Source: Labilithrix sp. (GTDB lineage Bacteria > Myxococcota_A > Polyangia > Polyangiales > Polyangiaceae). Taken from it: 64,000 nucleotides of DNA. Shown here piece after piece: positions 63,244-64,000 of this stretch. Within the stretch, counting starts at the first letter, position 1. Every line of letters begins with the position of its first letter. The notes beneath the pieces are model-generated. The model saw nothing but the letters and a program-made list of their open reading frames with translations. It had not been told where the DNA came from and searched no databases. The DNA lies in NCBI GenBank assembly GCA_019637175.1, contig JAHBWD010000006.1, positions 62,001-126,000 of the forward strand. Direction: 5' to 3'. The translations under genes and the position numbers were made by a program.

Positions 63244-64000
63244 ATGACTGCTTCCCCGAGAGATCCCGATCTCTGCGTCATCACGTGCGCCGTCACCGGC
63301 GTGCTCGCGAACCGCAAGCAGTGCCCGGGCATTCCGTACACGCCCGTGGAGATCGCCGAGGAGTGCAAGCGCGCCTACGACCAGGGCGCGGCGGTCGTTC
63401 ACATCCACGCGCGGCAGGAAGACGGCACGCCCACGTTCGACCCGAAGGTCTTCGCGGCGATCAAGGCCGAGGTCGAGGCGCGCTGCCCCATCCTCCTCAA
63501 CTTCTCGACCGGCACGATCCTCGACGACGTGAGCGATCAGTGCACCTACCTCAAGGAGAGCCGCCCGCACATCGGCGCGCTCAACATGGGGACGATGAAC
63601 TATTCGAAGTACTCGGAGAACCGGAAGGCGTTCGTCTTCGACATGGTGTTTTCGAACACGTACGCGAAGATCATCAAGCTGCTCGAGGCGATGAACGAAG
63701 CGGGCGTGAAGCCCGAGCTCGAGTGCTTCGACACCGGTCACACGCACGGCATCTGGCCGCTGCTCGACATGGGCGTGCTGAAGAAGCCGCTCCAGTTCTC
63801 GTTCATCGTCAACGTGCTCGGCGGCATTCCGCCGCTCGTCGAGAGCCTCCAGCTCCAGACGAAGATCATGCCGCCCGGCAGCGAGTGGGAGGTCATCGGC
63901 ATCTCGAAGTGCGGCTGGCGGATGATCGGCGCCGCGCTCGCGCTCGGCGGCAACATCCGCGCGGGCCTCGAAGACAACCTCTATCTGCCGAACGGAGAGA
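63244..64000 (+). CDS. 3-keto-5-aminohexanoate cleavage enzyme-like protein (BKACE/DUF849), cut by window end
   Basis: 252 codons are visible and the frame is open at the window end. Zinc ligands His53 and His55 lie in VVHIHARQEDG. ECFDTGHTHG and the terminal AGLEDNLYLPNGE are family signatures. BKACE enzymes condense a beta-keto acid with acetyl-CoA and release acetoacetate plus a CoA ester; the substrate here is unknown. Position 4 bp after the MarR gene suggests substrate-responsive control. A link to acyl-CoA and acetoacetate metabolism would fit the HMG-CoA lyase elsewhere in the window. Confidence 0.85.
   Translation, partial: MTASPRDPDLCVITCAVTGVLANRKQCPGIPYTPVEIAEECKRAYDQGAAVVHIHARQEDGTPTFDPKVFAAIKAEVEARCPILLNFSTGTILDDVSDQCTYLKESRPHIGALNMGTMNYSKYSENRKAFVFDMVFSNTYAKIIKLLEAMNEAGVKPELECFDTGHTHGIWPLLDMGVLKKPLQFSFIVNVLGGIPPLVESLQLQTKIMPPGSEWEVIGISKCGWRMIGAALALGGNIRAGLEDNLYLPNGE

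Overview
This 64 kb window is high-GC DNA, densely coded on both strands. It looks like chromosome of a myxobacterium (Myxococcota, probably order Polyangiales). That is inferred from the mix of Hanks-type Ser/Thr kinases with PEGA/TPR partners, many cysteine-rich lipoproteins with MopE-like 'CNDVDDDCDGIVDNGC'-type metal-binding motifs, large exported transglutaminase-like proteins, and aerobic housekeeping genes. No tRNA, rRNA, CRISPR array, phage or intact insertion sequence was recognised. About 66 protein genes are supported, two of them cut by the window ends, plus one pseudogene.

Layout. 1-10.2 kb: a transglutaminase-domain exported protein, PEGA/TPR and Cys-rich lipoproteins including a truncated tandem paralogue, and a membrane Ser/Thr kinase. 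10.5-12.5 kb: a TM2-like membrane protein and NADP-isocitrate dehydrogenase. 12.5-12.9 kb: a non-coding repeat and palindrome region. 12.9-18.5 kb: a five-gene phosphonate operon (PEP mutase fused to a nucleotidyltransferase, phosphonopyruvate decarboxylase, 2-aminoethylphosphonate transaminase, a CDP-alcohol phosphotransferase and a second nucleotidyltransferase). 18.7-19.3 kb: a small orphan gene next to a decayed nucleotidyltransferase-fold gene. 19.3-25.2 kb: mdh and sucCD interleaved with lipoprotein genes. 25.3-31.1 kb: an ECF-type sigma factor pair, ndk-dapD, dapE, a lipoprotein, a TlpA-like thioredoxin and a HEAT protein. 31.2-38.9 kb: alaS, a surface protein, a kinase-FHA-GGDEF-like protein and purF. 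38.9-48.9 kb: Hsp20, a GT21-like glycosyltransferase, DUF485/actP, HMG-CoA lyase, DUF192, a cyclophilin, a PEBP lipoprotein and a polytopic membrane protein. 49-51.6 kb: an FHA protein fused to a CpaF-like domain without its P-loop. 51.6-52.1 kb: two tandem-repeat arrays. 52.1-61.2 kb: def, ribD-nrdR-rpiB, and the fatty-acid genes fabF-acpP-fabG-fabD with fabH-rpmF-yceD further on. 61.2-64 kb: an M15 peptidase, a GNAT enzyme, a MarR regulator and a BKACE enzyme cut by the window end.

The most coherent biochemical system is the phosphonate operon. The gene set predicts PEP -> phosphonopyruvate -> phosphonoacetaldehyde -> 2-aminoethylphosphonate (AEP), nucleotidyl activation of AEP, and transfer to a lipid or other alcohol acceptor.

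Two patterns run across the whole window. First, at least a dozen genes carry a TAnnnT -10-like hexamer only 6-8 nt upstream of the start codon, which predicts leaderless or near-leaderless mRNAs. Second, the two largest gene-free gaps, both between convergent genes and 39 kb apart, are built from the same short modules: the palindrome ACTTKCGCNNGCGMAAGT and the word GACCGTCAGC. This suggests a dispersed extragenic repeat family.
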